Assembly (NCBI RefSeq): GCF_018070345.1
Contig: NZ_JAGPXX010000008.1
Coordinates: forward strand, 227,213 to 291,212
Reading direction: 5' to 3'
Origin: Streptomyces sp. F63
GTDB lineage: Bacteria > Actinomycetota > Actinomycetes > Streptomycetales > Streptomycetaceae
DNA: 64,000 nt
A program made the translations under genes and the position numbers. A model generated the notes under the pieces. It made no database searches and was not told the DNA's origin. It saw nothing but the letters and a program-made list of their open reading frames with translations. Position 1 is the first letter of the stretch, and every line of letters begins with the position of its first letter. Of the stretch, positions 7,935 to 17,045 are shown piece after piece.

Positions 7935-8003
7935 GGGACTCCAGTTTCGTTAATCGCCTGCACCTGCTACGTTGAGGCTCCACATTAACGGAACTGGCGT
8001 CCC
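7935..8003. promoter_or_regulatory. Paired mirrored TetR operators
   Basis: Sites at 7935-7954 and 7984-8003 are reverse complements of each other at 18 of 20 bases, with consensus GGGACNCCAGTTNCGTTAAT. They sit symmetrically between the TetR and aldo/keto reductase genes. Each could cover one of the two divergent promoters. Confidence 0.7.
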
Positions 8004-8041
8004 ATTAGCCAGTCCGGGCAGCGAGAGAGGATCCAACGACC

Positions 8042-9094
8042 ATGGAATACAGGCGGCTGGGCACGTCCGGCCTCAAGGTCCCCGCTCTGAGCTTCGGCGC
8101 CGGCACCTTCGGCGGCCGGGGACCGCTGTTCGGCGCCTGGGGCACCACCGACGGGCGAGAAGCACGCCGTCTCGTGGACATCTGCCTCGACGCGGGGATC
8201 ACGATGTTCGACACCGCCGACGTCTATTCCGCCGGCGCCTCCGAGGAGGTGCTGGGGGAAGCGATCAAGGGCCGCAGGGACCGGGTGATCGTGTCCACCA
8301 AGGCCGGCCTGCCGATGGGCGACGGCCCGGGCGATGCGGGCTCCTCCCGTTCCCGCCTGATCACCGCGTGCGAGGACGCCCTGCGCCGGCTCGGCACCGA
8401 TTACATCGACCTGTTCCAGTTGCACGCCTTCGACGCCGGCACCCCGATCGAGGAAGTCCTGTCCGCACTCGACGATCTCGTACGCGCGGGCAAGGTCCGC
8501 TACCTCGGCATCTCCAACTTCTCGGGCTGGCAGGCGGCGAAGTCCCTCGCGATCGCGGAGAAGTACGGCCACACACGCTATGTCGCCCATCAGGTCTACT
8601 ACAGCCTCATCGGCCGCGACTACGAATGGGATCTGATGCCCCTCGGGCTCGATCAGGGCCTGGGAGCCCTCGTCTGGAGCCCGCTCGGCTGGGGACGGCT
8701 CACCGGCAAGGTCCGCCGCGGCCGGCCGCTCCCGGACACCAGCCGGCTGCACCACACCGCGGACTACGGCCCGCCCGTCGAGGACGACCACCTCTACCGC
8801 GTGGTCGACGCCCTCGACGAGGTCGCCCAGGAGACCGGCAGGAACATTCCGCAGATCGCCATCAACTGGCTGCTGCGGCGGCCGACCGTCTCCTCCGTCA
8901 TCATCGGCGCCCGCAACGAGGAACAGCTTCGCCAGAACCTCGGCGCCGTCGGCTGGACGCTCACGCCCGGCCAGATCGCGAAACTCGACGCGGCGAGCGG
9001 CAGGACCGCGCCCTACCCGTACTTCCCCTACCAGCGCCAGGAAGGCTTCGCCCGCCTCAACCCGCCGGTCGTCGCGCCGCCGCCTGCTGGATGA
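8042..9094 (+). CDS. Aldo/keto reductase
   Basis: A 350-residue NAD(P)H-dependent oxidoreductase of the aldo/keto reductase family. It begins MEYRRLGTSGLKVPALSFG, the typical N-terminal beta hairpin. The catalytic tetrad can be read as the Asp and Tyr of DTADVY, the Lys of VSTKAG and the His of LFQLHAFD. Near the C-terminus IGARNEEQLRQNLGA is the cofactor phosphate-binding segment. It probably reduces an aldehyde or ketone, but the substrate cannot be read from sequence. Its promoter lies between the mirrored TetR sites, so induction by a small molecule that releases the TetR protein is likely. A terminator at 9138-9165 separates it from the convergent exporter. Confidence 0.9.
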   Translation: MEYRRLGTSGLKVPALSFGAGTFGGRGPLFGAWGTTDGREARRLVDICLDAGITMFDTADVYSAGASEEVLGEAIKGRRDRVIVSTKAGLPMGDGPGDAGSSRSRLITACEDALRRLGTDYIDLFQLHAFDAGTPIEEVLSALDDLVRAGKVRYLGISNFSGWQAAKSLAIAEKYGHTRYVAHQVYYSLIGRDYEWDLMPLGLDQGLGALVWSPLGWGRLTGKVRRGRPLPDTSRLHHTADYGPPVEDDHLYRVVDALDEVAQETGRNIPQIAINWLLRRPTVSSVIIGARNEEQLRQNLGAVGWTLTPGQIAKLDAASGRTAPYPYFPYQRQEGFARLNPPVVAPPPAG

Positions 9095-9137
9095 CGCCGG
9101 CATCGGCAGCGGGCAGCCCACCGCGTGTCACGGACCC

Positions 9138-9165
9138 GGGCCGGCGGGGTGCACTCCGCCGGCCC
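9138..9165. terminator. Bidirectional terminator
   Basis: GGGCCGGCGG (9138-9147) pairs perfectly with CCGCCGGCCC (9156-9165) across an 8-base loop. It lies between the convergent aldo/keto reductase and exporter genes and can serve both. Confidence 0.75.
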
Positions 9166-9230
9166 GCACGGTCGCCGAGTCCGGGCCCGGCGGAACGGGA
9201 AGAACCACCCGGACCCGCCCTGACGCCCCC

Positions 9231-10694
9231 TCAGCCTCCCGGCCACGACGCCCCGCGCCGCGCCCGCAGGTCGATGACCGCGACCGCCAGGGCCAGGGCC
9301 ACCAGCGCCACGGAGACGCCGAGGCTGTGGCGGAAGGCCGCCGCCCAGTCCCCGTCGCCGTTCCCTCCCGCGCCCAGGCTCGCGAAGAAGACGCTGCCCG
9401 CGGCCGCGATGCCCGTGGCCGAGCCGATCCGCTGGCCGGTCTGCAGCACTCCCCCGGCGCTGCCGCCCTGCGCCGGGGGCACCTCGGCGAGGGTCAGCGT
9501 CTGGTTGGGCGAGATGACGGAGCCGCCGCCCAGCCCCGCGAGCAGCAGCGGCAGCGCCATGGCCCAGCCCGCCCGGTCGCCCGGCACCTGGTACACCGCC
9601 AGCATCACCCCGCCCAGCCCGGCCGCCACCGCCGCCAGCCCTGCCACGACGAGCGCCCGGCCGTACCGGTGCACGAAGCGCCCGCTGAACGCGGCCGCGA
9701 GAGCCGAGCCGAGGGCGAACGGCGTGATGGCCAGCCCGGCGTGGAGAGCGCTGTAGCCCAGCCCCGCCTGGAGGTAGAGGGTGAAGACGAAGAAGATCGA
9801 TGTGAATCCGGCGAAGTAGAACAGCATAATGAGCGAGCCGAGGGCGTAGGAGCGCAGCCCGAACAGCCCCATGTCGACCAGCGGTTGGGCGTGCCGGGCC
9901 TGCCGCAGCTCCCAGCGGACGAAGACGGCGAGCAGCGCGAGCGCGGCCGGGACGAGCAGCCATTTGCCCGCGCCCCGCCACTGCTGGGCCTCGACCAGCG
10001 GAAGGAGCAGCAGCGCCACGCCCGCGCCGAGGAGCACGATGCCCACCGGGTCCAGGTCGCGCGCGCGGGGCTTGGTCCTGGTCCCGGGTCCGGGCAGCAG
10101 GAACCGCGCCAGAACGAGGGCGAGCAGGCAGACGGGCAGGTTGACGTAGAAGATCCACCGCCAGCCCTCCTCCGGTCCGAAGAGCTGGATGATGACCCCG
10201 CCGAGCACGGGGCCGACGGCCGTGGAGATCCCGATGACGGTGCCGAAGTAGCCGAAGGCGCGGCCGCGTTCGGCGCCGCGGAACATCTGCTGGATGAGCG
10301 CCGAGACCTGCGGGGTGAGGATGCCGCCCGCGAGCCCCTGCAGAAACCGGGCGAGCACCAGCCAGGTCGAGGACTGCGCCGCCCCGCACAGGGCGCTGGC
10401 CACGGTGAACAGGCTCATCCCGATCATGAACATCCGGCGCCGGCCCCGGGCGTCCCCGATCCGCCCGGCGGGTACGAGCAGCAGGCCCAGGGCGAGGGCG
10501 TAGCCGGAGAGCACCCACTGGATGTCGCTTTCGGGCGCGTTGAGGCCCTCGCGGATGGAGGGCAGCCCGACGTTGACGATGGAGACGTCGAGCAGCGTGA
10601 TGAACCCCGAGAGCAGGCAGACGGCGAGCGCCTTCCAGCGGTTGGGGTCGGGGACGTACGCGGGCTCGGACGTGCCGGCAGCCTTGTGGTTCAC
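9231..10694 (-). CDS. MFS drug exporter, DHA2 (14-TM) family
   Basis: A 487-residue inner-membrane transporter starting at a GTG. The first helix LSGFITLLDVSIVNVGLPSI carries motif D1 (LDxTIVNVALP-like) of the 14-helix DHA2 drug:proton antiporters. Motif A appears as GRIGDARGRRRMF after the second helix, and the antiporter motif C as GISTAVGPVLGG. About 14 hydrophobic segments can be counted. It probably exports a toxic compound or secondary metabolite in exchange for protons. There is no adjacent regulator on its own strand; the nearest TetR is 1.3 kb away beyond the aldo/keto reductase, so shared control is only a possibility. Confidence 0.9.
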   Translation of the reverse strand: MNHKAAGTSEPAYVPDPNRWKALAVCLLSGFITLLDVSIVNVGLPSIREGLNAPESDIQWVLSGYALALGLLLVPAGRIGDARGRRRMFMIGMSLFTVASALCGAAQSSTWLVLARFLQGLAGGILTPQVSALIQQMFRGAERGRAFGYFGTVIGISTAVGPVLGGVIIQLFGPEEGWRWIFYVNLPVCLLALVLARFLLPGPGTRTKPRARDLDPVGIVLLGAGVALLLLPLVEAQQWRGAGKWLLVPAALALLAVFVRWELRQARHAQPLVDMGLFGLRSYALGSLIMLFYFAGFTSIFFVFTLYLQAGLGYSALHAGLAITPFALGSALAAAFSGRFVHRYGRALVVAGLAAVAAGLGGVMLAVYQVPGDRAGWAMALPLLLAGLGGGSVISPNQTLTLAEVPPAQGGSAGGVLQTGQRIGSATGIAAAGSVFFASLGAGGNGDGDWAAAFRHSLGVSVALVALALAVAVIDLRARRGASWPGG

Positions 10695-11068
10695 TTCCCG
10701 CCTCTCCTGTGATCACCCCGTCCGAGGATGACGCACCGGCGGGCGGCGCGCGGCGTCCGGGGCGGCTCCACGCGGCCCGCGGGGGTGCACGGAGGCCGGG
10801 AGAGCACCCGGCCGGCGCACGGTCCCGGGCCCGGAGAGCGGTCACTCCTCCGGCGTGTCGGCGGATCGTCCCGCCGGTCCGCCGCTCCTGCCCGTGCGGC
10901 TGCCTCTCCGTCCTCTCCCGGGCCGGTCCGCCGTCCGGCGTGCCGGGAGGCAGGGAAGCACGAGCGGCACGCGCAGCCCCGGACGCGCCGCCGGTCGGGC
11001 GACGGGACGGACGGGACGGACGGCCGGCCGGGATGGCGCGTTCTGTACCGGCGGCCGGCGCACGGCCG
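10695..11068. other. Intergenic spacer, no gene seen
   Basis: About 370 bases of GC-rich DNA between the divergent exporter and amylase genes. I see no conserved small gene. The exporter promoter must lie here, but I cannot place it. Confidence 0.5.
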
Positions 11069-11119
11069 TTGACTTGCTGTCATGTCCGGGTAAAGCTCGG
11101 ATGCAACGGCTTGCAGCAA
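11069..11119 (+). promoter_or_regulatory. Amylase promoter region with a MalR-like inverted repeat
   Basis: A -35 like TTGACT (11069-11074) is followed after 16 bases by a weak -10 (TAAAGC, 11091-11096). Just downstream is the perfect inverted repeat TGCAA-CGGC-TTGCA (11102-11115). Streptomyces amylase promoters are known to carry CTTGCA-type sites for the LacI-type repressor MalR/Reg1, so maltodextrin induction is likely. The leader to the start codon is long, about 180 bases. Confidence 0.5.
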
Positions 11120-11291
11120 ATTCCATCGCTGGGGGCCGTACGAGCAGTGCTCGCCAGAACCCGGAGGCGCGTCAGGGATCCCCGGCGAGGTGGCACGGAC
11201 ACCGCATCCCCTCGGCGTCCGTGCCCCGTCAGTCGCCCGACCCCGCGGCCGCCCCGGCCGCGGCCCCCTCCGCCCCCCCCCTGGAGCACGC

Positions 11292-14200
11292 ATGAAACCC
11301 ACCCCACACCGGCCGCTCGCGCGCGCCCTCGCGGCGGTCGCGGCGGCCTCCGTGCTGCCCGCGCTCCTCGCCGCCGGCCCGGCGAGCGGGAACACCGCGG
11401 CCCCCGCGGCGACCACGGCCGCCGCGGGGGACAACACCGCGACGGTCTTCTACTCCACCAGGACGAGGAACTGGCAGGCGTACCACCTCCACTACGCCCC
11501 CGACGGCGGCTCCTGGACGACCGCCCCGGGCGAGGTGATGGAGGAGGCCTGCACGGACTGGGTGAAGAAGACCGTCGACCTGGGCAGCGCCTCCGGCCTG
11601 CGGGCCACCTTCACCGACGGCGCCGGCACCTGGGACAACAACGCGGGCGAGAACTACGACCTCGGCACCGGCCCCATCACGGTCCAGGACGGGACGGTGG
11701 CCCACAGCGACCCGTGCGCCGGCACGGACCCGGACCCCGAACCGACGCCCGGCGACGGCGGCGACGGCACCGGCGGCACGGCCGGCACCGCCACCGTCTA
11801 CTACGCCACCTCCACCACCGGCTGGACCACCGCCAACCTCCACTACCGTCCCGAGGGCGGCGCCTGGACCACCGTCCCCGGCGTCGGCATGGAACCGGCC
11901 TGCACCGGCTGGATGCGGAAGTCCGTCGACCTCGGCGGTGCCACACGGTTGCAGGCCGCCTTCAACAACGGCAACGGCGTCTGGGACAACAACAACGGCA
12001 CCGACTACACGATCCCGTCCGGCCGGAGCACCGTCGAGAACGGAACCGTCACCGGCGGCGCCGAGGACCCGTGCGCCGCCGAGGAACCCGACACCGAGGC
12101 CCCGACGGCCCCGGCCGGGGTGTCGGCGGACGCCGACGGCACATCGGTCGTCCTCACCTGGGAGCCCTCCACCGACGACCGCGCGGTCACCGGCTACCAG
12201 GTGACCCGCACCGGCGGCAGCGGGGGCACCCTCGTCGCCGACACCGGCTCCACCGTCTTCTCCGACACGGGCCTCGAAGAGAAGACCGCCTACCGCTACA
12301 CCGTCCGGGCCGTGGACGCCGCCGGCAACGTCTCCCCCGCCTCGGAGGCCGCCACCGCCACCACCGGCTCGCGGCCGCCCACCCCCGCCGCCGGGAAGCC
12401 GCTGGGCACCGACCCGCGCAAGGACCCCGTCTACTTCGTCCTCACCGCCCGCTTCAACGACGGCGACCCGGCGAACAACCGGGGCGGCAGCCGGCACGAG
12501 AAGTCGGGCAACGCGGCGAACGACGACCCCATGTTCCGGGGCGACTTCAAGGGCCTGGTCGACAAGCTCGACTACATCAAGGGGCTCGGCTTCTCCGCCG
12601 TCTGGATCACCCCGGTCGTCCTGAACCGCTCCGATTACGACTACCACGGCTACCACGGCTGGGACTTCTACCGCGTCGACCCGCGCCTGGAGTCCGCCGG
12701 CGCCTCGTACCAGGACCTGATCGACGCCGCCCACGCCAAGGGCATGAAGATCTACCAGGACGTCGTCTACAACCACAGCTCCCGCTGGGGCGCCAAGGGC
12801 CTGTTCACGCCGACCGTCTACGGGGTCCGCGACGCCGACTGGAGCTGGTACTACGACGAGCGCAACGACGGCTTCGCGTACGACGGGCTGACCGTCGAGC
12901 CGAAGTCCGGGAAGTCCTACTACAACGGCGACCTGTGGTCCACCGAGGAGCCCTCCGGCAACACCTGCCTCAACTGGGGCAAGCCGACCGGCGGCACGTC
13001 GCCCGAGGGCTACAAGCTCTACAACTGCCAGTGGCCGAGCCCCACGTCGGGCATGTTCCCGAAGGCGTATTACCACACCTGCTGGATCGGGAACTGGGAG
13101 GGCGAGGACTCCCGCTCCTGCTGGCTCCACGACGACCTCGCCGACTTCAACACCGAGAACCCCCAGGTGCAGAACTATCTGATCGGCGCCTACAACAAGT
13201 ACATCGACATGGGCGTGGACGGCTTCCGCGTCGACACCGCCGTGCACATCCCCCGCACCACCTGGAACCGCCGCTTCCTCCCCGCCATCCAGGAGCGTGT
13301 GACGGCGCAGCACGGCGCCGGGGCGGCCCGGAACTTCTTCGTCTTCGGCGAGGTCGCCGCCTTCGTCAACGACAAGTGGAACCGCGGCTCCGTCAACCAC
13401 TCCGCGCAGTTCTACACCTGGAAGGAACGGAAGGAGTACAGCGCGGACGACGCCACGGCCGCCCTGGAGATGTACGACTGGGAGCAGGCCCAGGGTCCGT
13501 CGAACCAGCCGGTATCGCAGAACGCCTTCCTCGACGGCAACGCCTACCGCACCCCCGACCGCAGCCGGTTCTCCGGCATGAACGTCATCGACATGCGCAT
13601 GCACATGAACTTCGGTGACGCCCGCAACGCCTTCCACAACGGCAAGGACAGCGACGACAGCTACAACGACGCCACGTACAACGTCGTCTACGTCGACAGC
13701 CACGACTACGGCCCCAACAAGAGCAGCGAACGCTACGCGGGCGGCACGGACGCCTGGGCCGAGAACATGGCGCTGATGTGGACCTTCCGCGGCATCCCGA
13801 CCCTCTACTACGGCTCGGAGATCGAGTTCAAGAAGGGTCGGAAGATCGACTGCGGGCCCAGCTGCCCGCTGGCGGACACCGGCCGCGCGTACTTCGGCGG
13901 CCATCTGGCCGGTGAGGTGAAGGCGTCCGGCTTCGGCACGGTGGAGTCGGCGAGCGGAGAGGTCGCGGACACCCTCGCCCAGCCGCTCGCGCGCCATGTG
14001 CAGCGCCTCAACCGGATCCGGCGGGCCGTCCCCGCCCTTCAGACGGGCCAGTACTCCACCGAGGGCATCAGCGGGGACATGGCGTTCAAGCGCCGCTACA
14101 CGGAAGGCGAAACGGACAGCTTCGCCCTGGTCACCGTCACGGACGGGGCCACGTTCAGCGGCATCCCGAACGGCACGTACACCGACGCCGTCACGGGCGA

Positions 14201-14336
14201 CACGCAGCGGGTCAGCGACGGAACGCTGACGGTCGGCGCACCCGGCAAGGGCAATGTGCGCGTCTACGTCCTGGACCTGGGGGGCGCGAACGCGGCCCCG
14301 GGCAAGGTCGGCACCGACGGGCCCTACCTGAAGTAG
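11292..14336 (+). CDS. Secreted alpha-amylase, CBM25-CBM25-Fn3-GH13
   Basis: A 1014-residue extracellular starch-degrading enzyme. A signal peptide covers about residues 1-40. Two starch-binding CBM25 modules follow (about 47-130 and 163-245); each has the YYxTxxxxWxxxxLHYxPxGGxWT pattern and a WDNN motif. A fibronectin type III domain occupies about 262-355, and the GH13 barrel runs from about 370 to the end. The catalytic residues are D648 (GFRVDT), E687 (FGEV) and D805 (DSHD, where most family members have NHD). The protein ends with the all-beta domain C. Cleavage of alpha-1,4 bonds is expected; pullulanase activity cannot be excluded. An upstream MalR-like site suggests maltodextrin control. 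Confidence 0.92.
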   Translation: MKPTPHRPLARALAAVAAASVLPALLAAGPASGNTAAPAATTAAAGDNTATVFYSTRTRNWQAYHLHYAPDGGSWTTAPGEVMEEACTDWVKKTVDLGSASGLRATFTDGAGTWDNNAGENYDLGTGPITVQDGTVAHSDPCAGTDPDPEPTPGDGGDGTGGTAGTATVYYATSTTGWTTANLHYRPEGGAWTTVPGVGMEPACTGWMRKSVDLGGATRLQAAFNNGNGVWDNNNGTDYTIPSGRSTVENGTVTGGAEDPCAAEEPDTEAPTAPAGVSADADGTSVVLTWEPSTDDRAVTGYQVTRTGGSGGTLVADTGSTVFSDTGLEEKTAYRYTVRAVDAAGNVSPASEAATATTGSRPPTPAAGKPLGTDPRKDPVYFVLTARFNDGDPANNRGGSRHEKSGNAANDDPMFRGDFKGLVDKLDYIKGLGFSAVWITPVVLNRSDYDYHGYHGWDFYRVDPRLESAGASYQDLIDAAHAKGMKIYQDVVYNHSSRWGAKGLFTPTVYGVRDADWSWYYDERNDGFAYDGLTVEPKSGKSYYNGDLWSTEEPSGNTCLNWGKPTGGTSPEGYKLYNCQWPSPTSGMFPKAYYHTCWIGNWEGEDSRSCWLHDDLADFNTENPQVQNYLIGAYNKYIDMGVDGFRVDTAVHIPRTTWNRRFLPAIQERVTAQHGAGAARNFFVFGEVAAFVNDKWNRGSVNHSAQFYTWKERKEYSADDATAALEMYDWEQAQGPSNQPVSQNAFLDGNAYRTPDRSRFSGMNVIDMRMHMNFGDARNAFHNGKDSDDSYNDATYNVVYVDSHDYGPNKSSERYAGGTDAWAENMALMWTFRGIPTLYYGSEIEFKKGRKIDCGPSCPLADTGRAYFGGHLAGEVKASGFGTVESASGEVADTLAQPLARHVQRLNRIRRAVPALQTGQYSTEGISGDMAFKRRYTEGETDSFALVTVTDGATFSGIPNGTYTDAVTGDTQRVSDGTLTVGAPGKGNVRVYVLDLGGANAAPGKVGTDGPYLK

Positions 14337-14350
14337 CGCTCGGGCCCTGT

Positions 14351-14378
14351 GGGCCGGGCGGTATCCGCTGCCCGGCCC
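14351..14378 (+). terminator. Terminator after the amylase
   Basis: GGGCCGGGC (14351-14359) and GCCCGGCCC (14370-14378) form a perfect 9-bp stem with a 10-base loop, 15 bases after the amylase stop codon. Confidence 0.75.
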
Positions 14379-14491
14379 CAAGGCCCGGTTCCGCCACCCG
14401 AGTTACCCGCCCCGTGTCACCGGCCGCGCCCACGGCCCACCGGACGGACACAGTGCACCATCTTGCGCGAAAGCGACCAGAAGGAGCACTG

Positions 14492-14977
14492 ATGTACCGC
14501 AAGTACCGCTTGCACCGCAGCGCCGGCCTCCGCCGGACGGCCCTGGCCGGCACCGCCGCCCTGACCGCCCTCGCCCTGGCGGCGGGCACCGCGTCGGCCA
14601 CGGGCTCCGGAGCGGAGGGATCCCGGACCGTTCAGGACGCACGGGACGTCCGGACCGCACAGGAGTCGCGGCACGCCCGGCACCCGCAGGCGGCGCGGGG
14701 CCGGACGGTGTCGTTCCGCACCCCGCGTGCGGGCGCGTACTTCTACCACTTCAGGGAGAAGCTGGTGGTCTCCGACTACAAGGCCGACGGTTACGGCGCC
14801 CGCGCGTATCTGACCTGGGGTTCCCGCCGGGCCTCCGTCTACGCCGGCGGGGGCAGGAACTCCACCGACGAGAAGGACCTCAGCATCAGGGAGGGCACCC
14901 CGGTGTGGCTCCAGCTCTGCACCACCAAGCGCGGCAAGAACCTCCGCTGCACCAAGACCCGCAAGGGCTACGCCTGA
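14492..14977 (+). CDS. Small secreted protein, paralogue of the gene at 25519
   Basis: A 161-residue protein starting at ATG 14492 with AAGGAG at 14481-14486. Residues 1 to about 42 form a signal peptide (RRTALAGTAALTALALAAGTASA). The mature part has a disordered Arg/His-rich segment and then a compact domain with two cysteines near the C-terminus (LQLCTTKRGKNLRC). The pattern DGYGARAYL ... LxLCxxKRGxxLRC is shared with the 134-residue secreted protein at 25519-25923, so the two are paralogues. No function is known to me. It lies after the amylase terminator and has its own start signals, so it is probably a separate transcript. Confidence 0.75.
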   Translation: MYRKYRLHRSAGLRRTALAGTAALTALALAAGTASATGSGAEGSRTVQDARDVRTAQESRHARHPQAARGRTVSFRTPRAGAYFYHFREKLVVSDYKADGYGARAYLTWGSRRASVYAGGGRNSTDEKDLSIREGTPVWLQLCTTKRGKNLRCTKTRKGYA

Positions 14978-15166
14978 TCCGGACCCGCCGGCTCCGCGTG
15001 CCGGGTGTTCCCGGGGCGCGGGCGGGAGGCCGCCGGGCCCGCCGGCCGCGCCCCGCCCGCCGCCCGTCCGGGGCGACCGGGCGACGAGGCAAGGGGGGCC
15101 ACGGGGGCGACCGGGGCGGAAGCCGGACGGGCCGGGAGCCGGACGGGCCCCCCGGCGGACGGGCCA

Positions 15167-16723
15167 CTACCGGCCGTACAGCTTCAGCCCGACATGGTCG
15201 ACGATCCACCGGTACGACTCGCTGTCGATCGCGAAGTAGACGCGCCCGACGCGGTCGGGGGTGGTGTGGTCGTCGAGTTTGATGTGCGGCTGGCGGTCGT
15301 AGGGCTTCTTCCGCCCCTCGAAGGTGAACTCGTGGAGCCTGGCCCTCCGGAGCCCTTCGTCCAGGGGCGCGTACGCCAGCGGGGTCTGGTCACCGATCCA
15401 GGACACCAGGGAACGGCCCAGGCTGCCCCGCCGCCGACGCCACTCCCTGGCCAGTTCGGCCAGGGTCTCCAGCGCCTCCCACATCCGGTCCGGATACGGG
15501 TACGAGCACTTGCTCCACTCGTCCTTCGCGTTGGCGGTGAACACCAGCGCCCCGCCCGACACCTCGGTCCACCGCGCCCAGTCCGCGCCGAAGTCCCTCG
15601 GATCGCCCGGCGGCCCTTCCCCGACCTCCTCGGGCTCGGCGGCGGGCATGGACAGCGCTCCCAGCCGCCCGGTGAGGTCGGCGATCTCGATCTGCTGCCG
15701 GGCGACCTGGTTCTCCAGTTCCTCGTTCCGCACCAGGAGTTCGACCGACTGGGCCCGCTCGTCGTCCAGGGCCTTCAGCAGGCCGCCGACCTGTTCGCTC
15801 TCGGTGTCCGCGAGATCGTCGAGCAGGGCCTCGGTCTCCGCCGCGCGGACGGCGTCCCACAGCCTGTCCCGGCCCCGGGCCACCACGCTGAGCGGGGACA
15901 GGAGACGGGTGAGCCTGCCCAGGAGGGCGTCGTGGTCGCCGTACAGCTCGTCCGCCTCCCACCACGGGGGGCGTGCCTCCATACCCGGCCAGTACAGGCG
16001 GGCGCCGTCCCGGGGCAGCAGATGCGGGCCGATGTCCGCGTTGAAGGCGTGGAAGGCCAGCCAGCCGGAGACGACCACCACATGGGCCAGCCCGGCGAGG
16101 CGGCCGGCGGCCTTGCGGGCGAAGTCCGCGGGCGGGCCCACCGTGCGGACCGAGGAGACGACGAGCACCGGGAGACGGCGCCCGGGGTCGCGGAGCCGGG
16201 TGCGCACGTCCGGGATCTGCGCGGTGAGCGCCGGCAGCGCCGCGGCGGTGATCCTGTCGCCGCCGTCCGTGCAGCGGAGCGAGCCGTCCTTCAGGACCGC
16301 CTTGAGGGCGCGGGGCGGTTTCAGGTCCTCCACGTGCGCCGGGGCGAGCAGCCCGTCGTTCTCCCGCCCCAGCACCACCCGGAACCCGGTGGCGGCCCCG
16401 TGCCGGGCGGCGGTCAGCCGGCACAGGAACCGGCCGCCCCCGTGCGGCAGGTCCTGCTCGATCTCCATCCGCAGCGCGCGCACGTCCTCCGCCGCGGTGA
16501 CGGGGGTCCAGCTCACCCGCCGGTCGGGACGGCCCTGCCACAGCGCGGCGATGTCGACCGCGCCCTTCCCGGCCATCAGCGCGGCACCGGTCAGACCCGT
16601 CACCCGAGGTTCCACATGCTGCTCCATGTGCGCCAGCAGCCGCTCGAAGACGCCCGCAACTCCCCCGGGTTCCGCCGGCGGCACCTCGGACACCTCGAAT
16701 CCGACGACGTACAACTGCTGCAT
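15167..16723 (-). CDS. Unrecognised 518-aa protein with central coiled coil
   Basis: The ATG at 16723 follows GGGGAGG. I do not recognise the family. The N-terminal 300 residues look globular, with a Rossmann-like hydrophobic strand (PVLVVSSVRTVG) and a second strand (HVVVVSGWLAFHAF). Residues about 325-395 form a Leu/Glu-rich coiled coil (VELLVRNEELENQVARQQIEI). A compact C-terminal domain of about 120 residues ends VGRVYFAIDSESYRWIVDHV and is beta-rich. No signal peptide or membrane segment is present, so it is cytoplasmic. The three-part build (sensor-like, coiled coil, effector-like) resembles stress or defence proteins, but that is speculation. It stands alone between a secreted protein and a lipoprotein. 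Confidence 0.6.
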   Translation of the reverse strand: MQQLYVVGFEVSEVPPAEPGGVAGVFERLLAHMEQHVEPRVTGLTGAALMAGKGAVDIAALWQGRPDRRVSWTPVTAAEDVRALRMEIEQDLPHGGGRFLCRLTAARHGAATGFRVVLGRENDGLLAPAHVEDLKPPRALKAVLKDGSLRCTDGGDRITAAALPALTAQIPDVRTRLRDPGRRLPVLVVSSVRTVGPPADFARKAAGRLAGLAHVVVVSGWLAFHAFNADIGPHLLPRDGARLYWPGMEARPPWWEADELYGDHDALLGRLTRLLSPLSVVARGRDRLWDAVRAAETEALLDDLADTESEQVGGLLKALDDERAQSVELLVRNEELENQVARQQIEIADLTGRLGALSMPAAEPEEVGEGPPGDPRDFGADWARWTEVSGGALVFTANAKDEWSKCSYPYPDRMWEALETLAELAREWRRRRGSLGRSLVSWIGDQTPLAYAPLDEGLRRARLHEFTFEGRKKPYDRQPHIKLDDHTTPDRVGRVYFAIDSESYRWIVDHVGLKLYGR

Positions 16724-17045
16724 GCGCCTCCCCCTCTTCCACACCCGGTTTCTCCGTGACCATCCGCAGCCCGCGTCCCGGTGACATCGACGGCGCCGAC
16801 GACAGCGACTGCCGGCCACCAACGCTCATCTCCCGTACGCGCGCGGCGAGTTCCCACCTTCACGGTCAGCGCGCCCGGCATTGTTCAACAGCGGAAGCGT
16901 TCACCCGAGTGAGTGAATGCGAGGTGCCGTGCCGGATGACCGCACGCCAGCGGTGCACCAACCGGACCGCTTTCCCCGGCACCGGAACCGGCCCCGCCGC
17001 GCGGCTCGTCCTGCACTGCGGTCCCGACTGCGAAGGAGCATTGGC
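16724..17045. other. Spacer between divergent genes with one inverted repeat
   Basis: The only structure I see is GCGTTCAC (16897-16904) and GTGAATGC (16913-16920), arms matching at 7 of 8 bases with an 8-base centre. It could be an operator for the lipoprotein gene. No small gene is supported here. Confidence 0.4.

Noticed and set aside
11229..14381. 1050-codon minus-strand frame and 969-codon plus-strand frame over the amylase
   Set aside because: Both are by-products of high third-position GC in the amylase gene, which has a full set of domains and catalytic residues.
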